Below are positions 51,704-60,161 of a DNA stretch of 64,000 nucleotides, piece after piece. The DNA comes from DAOSVX01 sp964493665 (GTDB lineage Bacteria > Bacillota_I > Bacilli_A > RF39 > UBA660): contig CAZBOZ010000003.1 in assembly GCA_964493665.1 (NCBI GenBank), forward strand, positions 3,769 through 67,768. The letters are read 5' to 3'. Each line of letters opens with the position of its first letter. The stretch's first letter is position 1. The notes beneath the pieces are model-generated. The model was not told the DNA's origin and did no database searches. It saw only the letters and a program-made list of their open reading frames with translations. The position numbers and the translations under genes were made by a program.

Positions 51704-52525
51704 ATGAAAGGAATCTTAGGACGTAAAATCGGGATGACCGAAGTATTTACGAAAAATGGAAAATTAATTCCAGTCACAGTAGTTGAAGTGACTCCTAATG
51801 TAGTTACTCAAGTTAAAACAACTGAAAAAGATGGCTATGATAGTATTCAATTAGCTTTCTGTGATAAGAAAGAAAAAAATGCTAGTAAAGCTAGTATAGG
51901 ACATACTAAAAAAGCTAACACCACTCCTAAGCGCTTCTTAAAAGAAATAAGAAATATGGAAGGCGCTTATACAGTAGGAGATCAAATAGGAGCAAATTTA
52001 TTTGCTGCTGGAGAAGCAATCGATGTAACAGGAACAAGTAAAGGAAAAGGTTTCCAAGGCGTTATAAAGCGTTATAATCAAACTCGTGGACCAATGACTC
52101 ATGGATCTAGATATCATAGAGGACCTGGTTCATTAGGAACTATGAGACCGATGAGAGTATTTAAAGCTAAAAAATTACCTGGTCATATGGGTAGTGAAAC
52201 TGTTACTATTCAAAACCTAGAAATAATAGAAATTAATGCTAATGAAAATTATATTTTAGTAAGCGGTAATATACCTGGGCCTAAAAATGGTTTGGTATTA
52301 ATAAGATCAGCAGCTAAAACTACTAAAAACAATACTCCTGCTGAATTAGTTAATTATGATGAAGAAACTGTTACTGATGAAGTAATAGAAGAAGTTATAA
52401 CAGAAGAAACATCTTCTGAAGCTATTGAAGATGCTACTGAAGCCGTTGAAGAAGAACCGATACAGGAAGAAACTACTGAAGAATCAACTGTTGAAGCAAC
52501 AGCAGAAGAAGGAGCAGGTGAATAA
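51704..52525 (+). CDS. rplC: 50S ribosomal protein L3 with acidic C-terminal extension
   Basis: Early assembly protein at the 23S 3' end. The ATG at 51704 follows GGAGG; a TTG at 51689 is inside that leader. Residues 1-210 are a normal L3: MKGILGRKIGMTEVF, the GTSKGKGFQGVIKRYN loop and TRGPMTHGSRYHRGPGSLG around 125-143. Residues about 213-273 are an extra Glu/Thr-rich, strongly acidic tail ending TAEEGAGE, with no counterpart in typical L3 (about 209 residues). The frame is clean up to rplD two bases later, so the tail is not a sequencing artefact of a fusion. Confidence 0.96.
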   Translation: MKGILGRKIGMTEVFTKNGKLIPVTVVEVTPNVVTQVKTTEKDGYDSIQLAFCDKKEKNASKASIGHTKKANTTPKRFLKEIRNMEGAYTVGDQIGANLFAAGEAIDVTGTSKGKGFQGVIKRYNQTRGPMTHGSRYHRGPGSLGTMRPMRVFKAKKLPGHMGSETVTIQNLEIIEINANENYILVSGNIPGPKNGLVLIRSAAKTTKNNTPAELVNYDEETVTDEVIEEVITEETSSEAIEDATEAVEEEPIQEETTEESTVEATAEEGAGE

Positions 52526-52527
52526 TA

Positions 52528-53151
52528 ATGGCAAAAATTAATATAATAAAATTAAATGGTGAAAAAGTTAAAGACTTGACTTTAGAAGATAGCATTTGGA
52601 ATGTTGAAATTAACAAAGATATTCTAAGTAATGCTATAAGATTAGCTCTTGCTTCACTAAGACAAGGAACAAAGAAAACCAAAACTCGTGGCGAAGTAAG
52701 TGGTAGTGGTAAAAAACCATGGAAGCAAAAAGGAACAGGACGTGCTCGTGCTGGCCAAAAAAGAAGTCCAATATGGACTGGTGGAGGACATACATTTGCT
52801 TTAACAAATAGAGACTTCACATTTAAAATGAATAAAAAGGAAAGAACTACAGCTCTTAAGAGTGCGTTATCAAGCAAATATCAAAATAAAGAATTAGTTG
52901 TTGTTGATGAAATTAAATTGTCAGAATTAAAAACTAAAACTTTAAATAATATTTTGAATACACTAAAACTAAATAAAAAAGTGTTATTTGTTACATCTGA
53001 TGAAAATGAAAATTTATATATGGCGAGCAGAAATTTAAAAAATGTTGGTCATATTATGGCTAATGAAATAAATGTACTAGATATTACTAATACTGATACT
53101 TTAGTTCTTGATGAAGCCGCTGTAAAATTTATTGAGGAGGTGCTTAAATAA
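52528..53151 (+). CDS. rplD: 50S ribosomal protein L4
   Basis: Exit-tunnel protein; in E. coli also the S10 operon repressor. The 207 residues include RLALASLRQGTKKTKTRGEV, the tunnel loop KKPWKQKGTGRARAGQKRSP and GGGHTFAL. The C-terminal Rossmann-like part ends EAAVKFIEEVLK. The stop overlaps the rplW start by one base. Confidence 0.97.
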   Translation: MAKINIIKLNGEKVKDLTLEDSIWNVEINKDILSNAIRLALASLRQGTKKTKTRGEVSGSGKKPWKQKGTGRARAGQKRSPIWTGGGHTFALTNRDFTFKMNKKERTTALKSALSSKYQNKELVVVDEIKLSELKTKTLNNILNTLKLNKKVLFVTSDENENLYMASRNLKNVGHIMANEINVLDITNTDTLVLDEAAVKFIEEVLK

Positions 53152-53420
53152 TGAAAGATATTATTATTGCACCATTAATAACTGAAAAAGTTAGCTCTCT
53201 TGCTAAAGATGGAAAAACTTATGTTTTTAAAGTAAGTAAGAAAGCTAATAAATATGAAATTAAAAAAGCAATCGAAGAATCTTTTGGCGTAAAAGTAGCT
53301 AGTGTTAATACTTCTATTACTAAACCAAAAGCTAAAAGAGTCGGAAAACATACCGGTCAAACTAAAACATTTAAAAAAGCAATCATCACTTTAGTTGATG
53401 GGCAAAGAATAGATGTTTAG
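53151..53420 (+). CDS. rplW: 50S ribosomal protein L23
   Basis: Tunnel-exit protein that docks SRP and trigger factor. The 89 residues show MKDIIIAPLITEKVS, YVFKVSKKANKYEIKKAIE split in two strands, and GVKVASVNTSITKPKAKRVG. Length is normal, coupled to rplD by a one-base overlap. GGAGG lies in the end of rplD. Confidence 0.97.
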   Translation: MKDIIIAPLITEKVSSLAKDGKTYVFKVSKKANKYEIKKAIEESFGVKVASVNTSITKPKAKRVGKHTGQTKTFKKAIITLVDGQRIDV

Positions 53421-53435
53421 AGAGGATGATTAGAA

Positions 53436-54272
53436 ATGCCAGTAAAGAATTATAAGCCTACTACAAATGGTAGAAGAGGCATGTCTACTTTGATAAATAG
53501 TGAAATCACCGCTAAAAAACCTGAAAAAAGTTTAACAGTATCTAAAAATAAAAGTGGTGGTCGAAACAATCAAGGCAGAATGACCGTAAGACATATTGGT
53601 GGTGGAGCAAAGCAAAAGTATCGTATCATTGACTTTAAACGTGATAAGTTTGATGTCGCCGGAAGAGTTGTATCAATAGAGTATGATCCAAATAGAAATG
53701 CTAATATAGCTTTAATAGCTTATAAAGATGGTGAAAAAAGGTATATTTTAGCTCCTAAAGATTTGAAAGTTGATATGATAATTTCTAGTGGCGATGCTGC
53801 CGATATAAAAGTAGGAAATGCGTTGCCTTTAAGAAGTATCCCGGTAGGTACTGTAGTTCATAATGTTGAACTAAAACCTAAAAAAGGCGGAGAATTGTGT
53901 AGAGCCGCTGGAACAAGTGCTCAAATTCTCGGCAAAGAAGGCAAATATGTAATGTTAAGACTTCAAAGTGGTGAAATGCGTAATATATTAGAAACGTGTA
54001 TGGCTACAGTTGGAGCTGTTGGCAATGAAGATGCTGAACTTGTTAATTTAGGTAAAGCCGGACGTAAACGTCACATGGGCATTCGTCCAACTAATAGAGG
54101 TTCAGTTATGAACCCTAACGACCATCCACATGGTGGCGGCGAAGGTAGAGCACCTATAGGTAGAAAAGGGCCAGTTACTCCTTGGGGTAAACCAGCTCTT
54201 GGATATAAAACTAGAAAATCTAAAAACAAATCAGACAAGCTTATTGTAAGTAGAAAGAAACCTAGGAGGTAA
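53436..54272 (+). CDS. rplB: 50S ribosomal protein L2
   Basis: Large-subunit protein needed for subunit joining and peptidyl transferase structure. The 278 residues include KNKSGGRNNQGRMTVRHIGG, the SH3-like core, and the conserved C-terminal VMNPNDHPHGGGEGRAPIGR with the invariant His. It ends LIVSRKKPRR. Normal spacing to rpsS (5 bases). Confidence 0.98.
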   Translation: MPVKNYKPTTNGRRGMSTLINSEITAKKPEKSLTVSKNKSGGRNNQGRMTVRHIGGGAKQKYRIIDFKRDKFDVAGRVVSIEYDPNRNANIALIAYKDGEKRYILAPKDLKVDMIISSGDAADIKVGNALPLRSIPVGTVVHNVELKPKKGGELCRAAGTSAQILGKEGKYVMLRLQSGEMRNILETCMATVGAVGNEDAELVNLGKAGRKRHMGIRPTNRGSVMNPNDHPHGGGEGRAPIGRKGPVTPWGKPALGYKTRKSKNKSDKLIVSRKKPRR

Positions 54273-54277
54273 TTGAT

Positions 54278-54550
54278 ATGGCTAGAAGTTTAAAAAAAGG
54301 TCCTTATGTATTTGATAGATTATTAAATAGAATAAGAAAAAACAATGAAAACAACAAAAAAGAAGTTATAAAAACTTGGTCAAGAAGATCAACTATTTTT
54401 CCAGACTTCGTTGGACATACAATAGCGGTTCATAATGGTAAAGAATTTATTCCTGTTTATATTACAGAAGATATGGTAGGACATAAATTAGGCGAATTTG
54501 CTTTAACACGTAAATTTGGTGGCCATGCAGGAAATAGAAAAGAAAGTTAG
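54278..54550 (+). CDS. rpsS: 30S ribosomal protein S19
   Basis: Small-subunit head protein. The 90 residues begin MARSLKKGPYVFDRLL and contain KTWSRRSTIFPDFVGHTIAVHNG in two conserved halves. The end is LGEFALTRKFGGHAG. It is preceded by AGGAGG within the end of rplB and followed by rplV. Confidence 0.98.
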   Translation: MARSLKKGPYVFDRLLNRIRKNNENNKKEVIKTWSRRSTIFPDFVGHTIAVHNGKEFIPVYITEDMVGHKLGEFALTRKFGGHAGNRKES

Positions 54551-54560
54551 GAGGTAGCTA

Positions 54561-54905
54561 ATGGAAACTTATGCAACACATAAAAGCGCTATGATAAAAC
54601 CTAGAAAAGCAAGAATGACTTTAGATCTTGTTAGAGGTAAAAAAATAGCTGAAGCTGAAAGTATTTTAGAAGCAACTAATACTTTGGCAAGTCGTTTAAT
54701 TATTAAAGTTTTAAAATCAGCTACTGCTAATGCGACAAATAATTTAGGGTTAAATAAAGAAGATTTAGTAATATCTGAATGTTTTATTAATCCAGGACCT
54801 GTTTATAAGAGAATTAAATTTGGTTCTCGTACTAAGGTAGATAGACGTGATAAAAGAACGAGTCATATTACTATAAAAGTAAGTGATGGAAAGGTTGGTG
54901 CTTAA
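54561..54905 (+). CDS. rplV: 50S ribosomal protein L22
   Basis: Exit-tunnel protein whose long hairpin lines the constriction. The 114 residues include KPRKARMTLDLVRGKKIAEA, KSATANATNNLGLNKEDL and the tunnel hairpin region GPVYKRIKFGSRTKVDRRDKR shortened at its tip; ends KVSDGKVGA. There is no mycoplasma-like long C-terminal extension. Confidence 0.97.
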   Translation: METYATHKSAMIKPRKARMTLDLVRGKKIAEAESILEATNTLASRLIIKVLKSATANATNNLGLNKEDLVISECFINPGPVYKRIKFGSRTKVDRRDKRTSHITIKVSDGKVGA

Positions 54906-54908
54906 CAT

Positions 54909-55586
54909 ATGGGTCAAAAAGTAAATCCAATAAGTTATAGAATTGGTGTAAACAAAACTTGGGATTCAAAGTGGTATGCATCAAAAAATTATGCAGAATA
55001 TTTAAATAAAGATATTAAGATTCGTGAATTTCTTGATAAAAAATTAAAAGATGCTGCAGTAGCTTCTATAATTATTGAAAGAAATAAGAAAAGAACCGAT
55101 ATAACAATTAATACCGCTAAGCCTGGTATGATAATTGGTCGTGGTGGCGAAGATATTGATAAATTGAGAAAAGCCATCAACAAACTAGTTGGTGAAGAAA
55201 TATATATTTCTATAGTAGAAGTAAAACAACCAGACTTAAATGCTAAATTAGTTGCAGATACTATTGCTTATCAAATTGAAAATAGAGGACCATTTAGATC
55301 GGCTCAAAAAAGAGCGATTAGAAATACCATGAAAGCTGGAGCTAAAGGAATAAAAACTTCTGTTTCAGGAAGACTTGGTGGTTCTGAAATGGCTCGTACC
55401 GAATGGTATGTAGAAGGAACAGTTCCTCTTCATACTTTAAGAGCTAATATTGATTATGCAACTAGTACTGCTCATACCAATACTGGTAAAGTAGGAGTAA
55501 AAGTATGGATATATACTGGCGAAGTATTAAATAACAAAAAACAAATTAAGGGAGTTGATACTAATGTTGATACCAAAAAAGACTAA
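54909..55586 (+). CDS. rpsC: 30S ribosomal protein S3
   Basis: mRNA-entry protein with a KH domain. The 225 residues start MGQKVNPISYRIGVNKTWDS. The KH motif PGMIIGRGGEDIDKLRKAI and the C-terminal block SGRLGGSEMARTEWYVEG are present, ending in a short acidic/basic tail. The last 23 bases overlap the start of rplP, the largest overlap in this operon. Confidence 0.97.
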   Translation: MGQKVNPISYRIGVNKTWDSKWYASKNYAEYLNKDIKIREFLDKKLKDAAVASIIIERNKKRTDITINTAKPGMIIGRGGEDIDKLRKAINKLVGEEIYISIVEVKQPDLNAKLVADTIAYQIENRGPFRSAQKRAIRNTMKAGAKGIKTSVSGRLGGSEMARTEWYVEGTVPLHTLRANIDYATSTAHTNTGKVGVKVWIYTGEVLNNKKQIKGVDTNVDTKKD

Positions 55587-55998
55587 GTACAAAAAATCCC
55601 ATAGAGTTAGTTATGATGGCCATGCTAGAGGAAACATTAAATTAAATCAAGGCGAATATGGCTTAATGGCTAAAGAAGGAGCATGGATAAGTGCTCGCCA
55701 AATTGAAGCTGCTCGTATAGCTATGACTCGTTATATGAAACGTGGCGGTAAAGTATGGATAAATATATTTCCACACTTGCCATTAACAAAGAAACCTTTA
55801 GAAACCAGACAAGGTAAAGGAAAAGGTTCTGTTGAAGAATGGGTAGCAGTAGTAAAAGAAGGCAAAATCATGTTTGAAATAGGAGATATTGATGAGGCTA
55901 CAGCAAGAGAAGCACTTAGATTAGCAATGCACAAATTACCTATTAGATGTAAATTTGTAAAAAAAGGTGAAGAGGGTGGTGACAGCAATGAAGATTAA
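55564..55998 (+). CDS. rplP: 50S ribosomal protein L16
   Basis: Protein next to the A-site tRNA and 5S RNA. The start is ATG at 55564 (MLIPKKTKYKKSHR), with AAGGGAG in the end of rpsC. The 144 residues include ARGNIKLNQGEYGLMAKEGA, RQIEAARIAMTRYMKRGGKV and REALRLAMHKLPIRCKFV. The usual Gln in the QA segment is Met-Ala here (GLMAKE), a mild variation. It overlaps rpmC by 11 bases. Confidence 0.97.
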   Translation: MLIPKKTKYKKSHRVSYDGHARGNIKLNQGEYGLMAKEGAWISARQIEAARIAMTRYMKRGGKVWINIFPHLPLTKKPLETRQGKGKGSVEEWVAVVKEGKIMFEIGDIDEATAREALRLAMHKLPIRCKFVKKGEEGGDSNED

Positions 55999-56188
55999 TG
56001 AAATTAGAAAATTAAGTGATGAAGAATTAGCAAAGAAGATTGAAGAATCAAAGAAAAACTTATTTGATCTTAGAATGAAACATGCAACTGGAACGCTTGA
56101 TAAACCATCTGATTTAAAAAACACTCGCAAAGCTGTTGCTAGAATGAAAACTGTCTTGAAAGAAAGACAAAATGGAAAGGTGGATTAA
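55988..56188 (+). CDS. rpmC: 50S ribosomal protein L29
   Basis: Two-helix protein at the tunnel exit. The 66 residues begin MKINEIRKLSDEELAKKIEE and include the family signature NLFDLRMKHATGTLDKP and KNTRKAVARMKTVLKER. The ATG at 55988 follows GAGGGTGGTGA in the end of rplP; a longer frame back to 55967 is not supported. Confidence 0.96.
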   Translation: MKINEIRKLSDEELAKKIEESKKNLFDLRMKHATGTLDKPSDLKNTRKAVARMKTVLKERQNGKVD

Positions 56189-56189
56189 T

Positions 56190-56447
56190 ATGGAAAGCAA
56201 AAAAACTGAATTAATTGGTAAAGTAGGAAGTGCTAAATGTGATAAAACAATCACAGTTTTAGTTGAAACTCACCGTAAACATCCCCTTTATAAAAAACGT
56301 GTAAAATATTCTAAAAAATATTATGCACATGACGAAAAAAATGTCGCTAAAGAAGGAGATACAGTTTTAATAGCTAGTACTAGACCATTATCTAAAACTA
56401 AAAGATATGAATTAGTAAAAGTTATGGAAAAAGCTGTTATCTTATAA
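56190..56447 (+). CDS. rpsQ: 30S ribosomal protein S17
   Basis: OB-fold primary-binding protein of the 30S body. The 85 residues include LIGKVGSAKCDKTITVLVET, HPLYKKRVKYSKKYYAHDE and GDTVLIASTRPLSKTKRYEL. The ATG at 56190 is set by AAAGGTGG; earlier in-frame starts lie inside rpmC. One base after the rpmC stop. Confidence 0.97.
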   Translation: MESKKTELIGKVGSAKCDKTITVLVETHRKHPLYKKRVKYSKKYYAHDEKNVAKEGDTVLIASTRPLSKTKRYELVKVMEKAVIL

Positions 56448-56458
56448 GGAGGGTTATC

Positions 56459-56827
56459 ATGGTTCAACAAGAAAGTAGATTAAAAGTTGCTGATAACTCA
56501 GGAGCTAGAGAAGTTCTAGTAATTAGAGTTCTTGGTGGCAGTAAAGTTAAAACAGCTAACATTGGTGATGTTGTCGTTGCTACAGTTAAAAAAGCTATTC
56601 CTAATAGCGCAACACCAAAAGGCAAAGTAGTAAAAGCTGTTATAGTAAGAAGTGTTCAAGGAGTTAGAAGAGCTGATGGCTCATATATTAAATTTGATGA
56701 TAACGCTTGCGTTTTAATCAGAGATGATAAAACTCCGATTGGAACTAGAGTTTTAGGGCCTGTTGCTCGTGAGCTTCGTGATAAAGATTACATGAAGATT
56801 GTATCACTAGCTACAGAAGTATTGTAG
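56459..56827 (+). CDS. rplN: 50S ribosomal protein L14
   Basis: Subunit-interface protein. The 122 residues begin MVQQESRLKVADNSGAREVL and include IRVLGGSKVKTANIGDVVVA, DGSYIKFDDNACVLI and GTRVLGPVARELRDKDYMKI, ending LATEVL. Preceded by AAGGAGGG. The stop overlaps the ribosome site of rplX. Confidence 0.98.
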   Translation: MVQQESRLKVADNSGAREVLVIRVLGGSKVKTANIGDVVVATVKKAIPNSATPKGKVVKAVIVRSVQGVRRADGSYIKFDDNACVLIRDDKTPIGTRVLGPVARELRDKDYMKIVSLATEVL

Positions 56828-56836
56828 GTGAAAAAT

Positions 56837-57112
56837 ATGTTTGTAAAAGTTGGAGATAAAGTAAAAGTTATTGCTGGAGCTTCTAAAGGCAAAGAAGGCA
56901 AAGTAACCAAAACTTTTAAAAATGAAAATAGAGTAATAGTTGAAGGTGTTAATATAATTAAAAAACATCAAAAACCAACAACTACTAATGATAAGGGTGG
57001 CATAATCGAAAGAGAAGCACCTATTCACGCATCAAATGTAAAAGTTTTAAAAGAAAAAGCTGAAACTAAAAAAGAACCTGCAAAAAAGAAAACTGAAAAG
57101 AAAGCTAAATAG
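56837..57112 (+). CDS. rplX: 50S ribosomal protein L24
   Basis: Assembly-initiator KOW-domain protein. The ATG at 56837 (MFVKVGDKVKVIAG) follows TAGGTG; the GTG at 56828 is part of that site. The 91 residues have the KOW motif GKEGKVTKTFKNENRVIVEG and IIEREAPIHASNVKVL. A Lys-rich tail of about 17 residues (KKEPAKKKTEKKAK) is unusual for a short L24 and lacks the zinc Cys pair. Confidence 0.95.
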   Translation: MFVKVGDKVKVIAGASKGKEGKVTKTFKNENRVIVEGVNIIKKHQKPTTTNDKGGIIEREAPIHASNVKVLKEKAETKKEPAKKKTEKKAK

Positions 57113-57121
57113 GGTGATAAA

Positions 57122-57661
57122 ATGAGTACATTTAAAAAATTATATGATGAAAAAATTAAATCAGAATTAGCTAAAGAATATAAATACAAATCATCTATGG
57201 AAATCCCTAAGTTAGAAAAAATAGTAATCAACATGGGAGTTGGAGAAGCTAGTCAAGATTCAAAGTATATTGAAGCAGCTGCTAAAGATTTAGAAATTAT
57301 AGCTGGTCAAAAACCAGTTGTAACTAAAGCAAAGAAATCAATTGCAGGGTTCAAACTACGTGCTGGATCAGCAATTGGTGTAAAAGTAACTCTTCGTGGT
57401 GAAAACATGTATAATTTCTTAGAAAAATTAATTAAAGTAGCAATTCCTCGTGTAAGAGACTTTAGAGGACTAAGTAGTAAAGCTTATGATGGTAAAGGCA
57501 ACTATACAATGGGAGTCAAAGAACAATTAATATTTTCAGAAATTGATTATGATAATGTATTAAAAATAAGAGGTATGGATATCGTATTTGTAACAACAGC
57601 AGAGACAAATGAAGAAGCACATTCTTTATTAAGTGCATTCGGTATGCCATTTAGAAAGTAG
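57122..57661 (+). CDS. rplE: 50S ribosomal protein L5
   Basis: 5S RNA-binding protein of the central protuberance. The 179 residues include IPKLEKIVINMGVGEASQD, GQKPVVTKAKKSIAGFKLR, the P-site loop RVRDFRGLSSKAYDGKGNY and GMDIVFVTTAETNEEAHSLL. Normal length and start. Confidence 0.98.
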   Translation: MSTFKKLYDEKIKSELAKEYKYKSSMEIPKLEKIVINMGVGEASQDSKYIEAAAKDLEIIAGQKPVVTKAKKSIAGFKLRAGSAIGVKVTLRGENMYNFLEKLIKVAIPRVRDFRGLSSKAYDGKGNYTMGVKEQLIFSEIDYDNVLKIRGMDIVFVTTAETNEEAHSLLSAFGMPFRK

Positions 57662-57672
57662 GGAAGAAAATT

Positions 57673-57858
57673 ATGGCAAGAAAAAGTTTAGTAATAAAAT
57701 CTAATCGTCCACCAAAATTTTCAACTCGTGCTTATACTAGATGTAAAAGATGTGGCCGTCCTCATGGCGTATTAAGAAAATATGGATTATGTCGTATTTG
57801 CTTTAGAGAATTAGCAAGTAAGGGACAAATACCTGGCGTAAAGAAATCAAGTTGGTAA
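57673..57858 (+). CDS. rpsN: 30S ribosomal protein S14, zinc-binding type
   Basis: The 61 residues carry CKRCGRPHGVLRKYGLCRIC, the four-Cys zinc form of S14 (type Z), and end GQIPGVKKSSW. This short form is the standard spc-operon S14 of Firmicutes. It is 11 bases after rplE. Confidence 0.98.
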   Translation: MARKSLVIKSNRPPKFSTRAYTRCKRCGRPHGVLRKYGLCRICFRELASKGQIPGVKKSSW

Positions 57859-57870
57859 GGAGAAGATAAT

Positions 57871-58266
57871 ATGGTAAGCGATTATATAGCAGACATGCTA
57901 ACAAGAATTCGTAATGCTAATACTATGAAGTATAAAAGTGTTACAGTGTTAGGATCTAAAATGACATTAGGAATTGCTGAAATTCTTAAAAAAGAAGGAT
58001 ATATAACTGACTATAAATATAATAAAGATACTAAAGGTGATACTTTAGATATTGATTTAAAGTATGGCCCAAAAAAAGAAAGAGTTATAATCGGATTAAA
58101 AAGAATTAGTAAACCAGGATTAAGAGTATATGCAAAAAGTGATGAACTTCCTCATGTACTAAACAATTTAGGTATAGCAATCATATCAACTTCTAAAGGA
58201 TTACTAACTGATAAAGAAGCAAGAGCCAAAGGCTTAGGAGGAGAAGTACTTGCCTATATTTGGTAA
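57871..58266 (+). CDS. rpsH: 30S ribosomal protein S8
   Basis: Central-domain primary binder. The 131 residues include DMLTRIRNANTMKYKSV, KRISKPGLRVYAKSDELPHV and the RNA-binding IAIISTSKGLLTDKEARAKG, ending GGEVLAYIW. In E. coli S8 also represses the spc operon. Confidence 0.98.
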   Translation: MVSDYIADMLTRIRNANTMKYKSVTVLGSKMTLGIAEILKKEGYITDYKYNKDTKGDTLDIDLKYGPKKERVIIGLKRISKPGLRVYAKSDELPHVLNNLGIAIISTSKGLLTDKEARAKGLGGEVLAYIW

Positions 58267-58278
58267 GGAAAATTTATT

Positions 58279-58815
58279 ATGAGTCGTATTGGTAAAAGAG
58301 AATTAATTATACCTGAAGGAGTTACAGTAACAATCAATCCTAGTGAAGTAATTGTTAAAGGACCTAAAGGTGAATTAAAAGAAAATTATGATAAAAGAAT
58401 AACTGTTAAAGAAGTAGAAGGTAAAATACTTACTGAAAGATCTAGTGAGATGAAACATGTTAAACAATTACACGGGACTACTAATGCTTTAATTAATAAT
58501 ATGATTATAGGTGTTACAAAAGGATTTCAAAAAGATCTAGAAGCAGTTGGTGTAGGTTATAGATTTAATTTACAAGGTAATAAAATAATAATCTCAGCTG
58601 GATTTAGCCATCCAGTTGAAGTAATAGTTCCAAGCGATATTAAAGTAGAATCACCTAGTAATACTGAGCTATCATTAACAGGAATTAATAAACAAAAATT
58701 AATGGAATTTGCGGCTAATGTTCGTAAAATAAGAAAACCAGAACCTTATAAAGGTAAAGGAATTCGTTATAAAGGCGAATATGTAAGACGCAAAGAAGGA
58801 AAGAAAGCGGCATAG
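58279..58815 (+). CDS. rplF: 50S ribosomal protein L6
   Basis: Two-domain protein near the GTPase centre. The 178 residues begin MSRIGKRELIIPEGVTVTI. They include GVGYRFNLQGNKIIISAGFS and the C-terminal signature RKIRKPEPYKGKGIRYKGEY and end RRKEGKKAA. Normal length. Confidence 0.98.
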   Translation: MSRIGKRELIIPEGVTVTINPSEVIVKGPKGELKENYDKRITVKEVEGKILTERSSEMKHVKQLHGTTNALINNMIIGVTKGFQKDLEAVGVGYRFNLQGNKIIISAGFSHPVEVIVPSDIKVESPSNTELSLTGINKQKLMEFAANVRKIRKPEPYKGKGIRYKGEYVRRKEGKKAA

Positions 58816-58826
58816 GAGGTTAGAAT

Positions 58827-59183
58827 ATGATAAAAAAAGAATCAAGTAATGTATCTAGAGTAAGAAGACATAAACGTATTAGAGAAACATTATCTGGAAC
58901 GAATACTATACCAAGATTAAATGTTTTTAGATCAAATTCTAATATCTTTGCTCAAGTTATTGATGATGAAAAAGGAGTTACTTTGGTTTCATCTTCATCA
59001 TTATCTTTAAAATTAAAAAATGGTGGCAACACTGAAGGAGCAAAATTAATAGGTAAAGATATTGCTCTTAAATGCAAAGCTAAAAAAATAAAGAAAGTAA
59101 CCTTTGATCGTGGTGGGTATTTATATCATGGTCGTGTTAAAGCGTTAGCAGAAGCTGCACGTGAAACCGGGTTAGACTTTTAA
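58827..59183 (+). CDS. rplR: 50S ribosomal protein L18
   Basis: 5S RNA-binding protein. The 118 residues include RRHKRIRETLSGTNTIPRLN, VFRSNSNIFAQVIDDEKGVT and the end FDRGGYLYHGRVKALAEAAR followed by ETGLDF. AGGAGG precedes it. Confidence 0.98.
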   Translation: MIKKESSNVSRVRRHKRIRETLSGTNTIPRLNVFRSNSNIFAQVIDDEKGVTLVSSSSLSLKLKNGGNTEGAKLIGKDIALKCKAKKIKKVTFDRGGYLYHGRVKALAEAARETGLDF

Positions 59184-59194
59184 GGAGGGTAATA

Positions 59195-59719
59195 ATGAGA
59201 CAAGAAAATGATCCAAAGAAAAAACTTTTAGAAGAAAAAGTTATTAATATAGGACGTATTACCAAAGTAGTAAAAGGTGGCCGTCGTTTTAGATTTTCAG
59301 CTACTGTTGTAGTTGGAAATAGAAAAGGATTAGTAGGTATTGGTAGTGGCAAAGCTAAAGAAATAGCTGATGCTGTTAATAAAGCAATTCAAATGGCTAA
59401 TAAAAATGTTGTTAAAGTTGCAATAGTCAATGATAGAACTATTCCTCATGAAGCAATAGGCAAATGTGGTAGAGCTGAAGTTTTAATAAAGCCTGCTAAA
59501 GAAGGTCGTGGAATTGTAGCTGGTGGAGCTGCAAGGGCAGTTCTTGAACTAGCTGGAGTAAAAGATATTGTTTCTAAATCTCTAGGAGCAAATATTAAAG
59601 TTAATGTTGCTAAGGCAACTTTAGAAGCTTTGAAGTCTCAAAGAACTCCCGCCAGAATAAATGCTTTACGTGGTAAAGCTGAAGCTATAAAAGAAGCGGC
59701 AGAAGAGGTTGGTGAATAG
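59195..59719 (+). CDS. rpsE: 30S ribosomal protein S5
   Basis: Decoding-fidelity protein. The 174 residues include EEKVINIGRITKVVKGGRRF, FSATVVVGNRKGLVGIGSGK and the block GRGIVAGGAARAVLELAGVK. In most Firmicutes rpmD (L30) follows; here rplO starts 1 base after the stop, so rpmD is absent. Confidence 0.98.
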   Translation: MRQENDPKKKLLEEKVINIGRITKVVKGGRRFRFSATVVVGNRKGLVGIGSGKAKEIADAVNKAIQMANKNVVKVAIVNDRTIPHEAIGKCGRAEVLIKPAKEGRGIVAGGAARAVLELAGVKDIVSKSLGANIKVNVAKATLEALKSQRTPARINALRGKAEAIKEAAEEVGE

Positions 59720-59720
59720 T

Positions 59721-60161
59721 ATGAAATTACACGAATTAACATCATCACCTACAAAAAAAAGTCGTAAAATAGTAGGCCGTGGTCCAGGAAGTGGAATGGG
59801 TAAAACATCTACTCGTGGTGAAAATGGTCAAAAATCAAGAAGTGGAGCAGGAATTCCGGCTTGGTTCCAAGGTGGGCAATCACCACTTTATAGAAGAATA
59901 CCTAAAAGGGGATTTAACAACAATAGATTTACAAAAAGATATCAAGTTTTAAACTTAAATGATTTCGATAGATTTAATGATGGAGAAATAATTACTCCAG
60001 AAAAGTTAAAAGAAATGGGAATTATTAAAAAAGAATTAACTGGTATAAAAGTATTAGCTTATGGAGAATTAACTAAAAAAGTTACAATCAAAGCTCATAG
60101 ATTTTCTTCAAAAGCTATAGCAAAAATAGAGAGCGCCGGTGGCAAAGCTGAGGTGATTTAG
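59721..60161 (+). CDS. rplO: 50S ribosomal protein L15
   Basis: Late-assembly protein. The start is ATG at 59721 (MKLHELTSSPTKKSRKIVGR) with GAGGTTGGTGA in the end of rpsE. The 146 residues have the glycine-rich GRGPGSGMGKTSTRGENGQK, the segment FQGGQSPLYRRIPKRGF, and the end KIESAGGKAEVI. It runs directly into secY with no spacing. Confidence 0.97.
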   Translation: MKLHELTSSPTKKSRKIVGRGPGSGMGKTSTRGENGQKSRSGAGIPAWFQGGQSPLYRRIPKRGFNNNRFTKRYQVLNLNDFDRFNDGEIITPEKLKEMGIIKKELTGIKVLAYGELTKKVTIKAHRFSSKAIAKIESAGGKAEVI

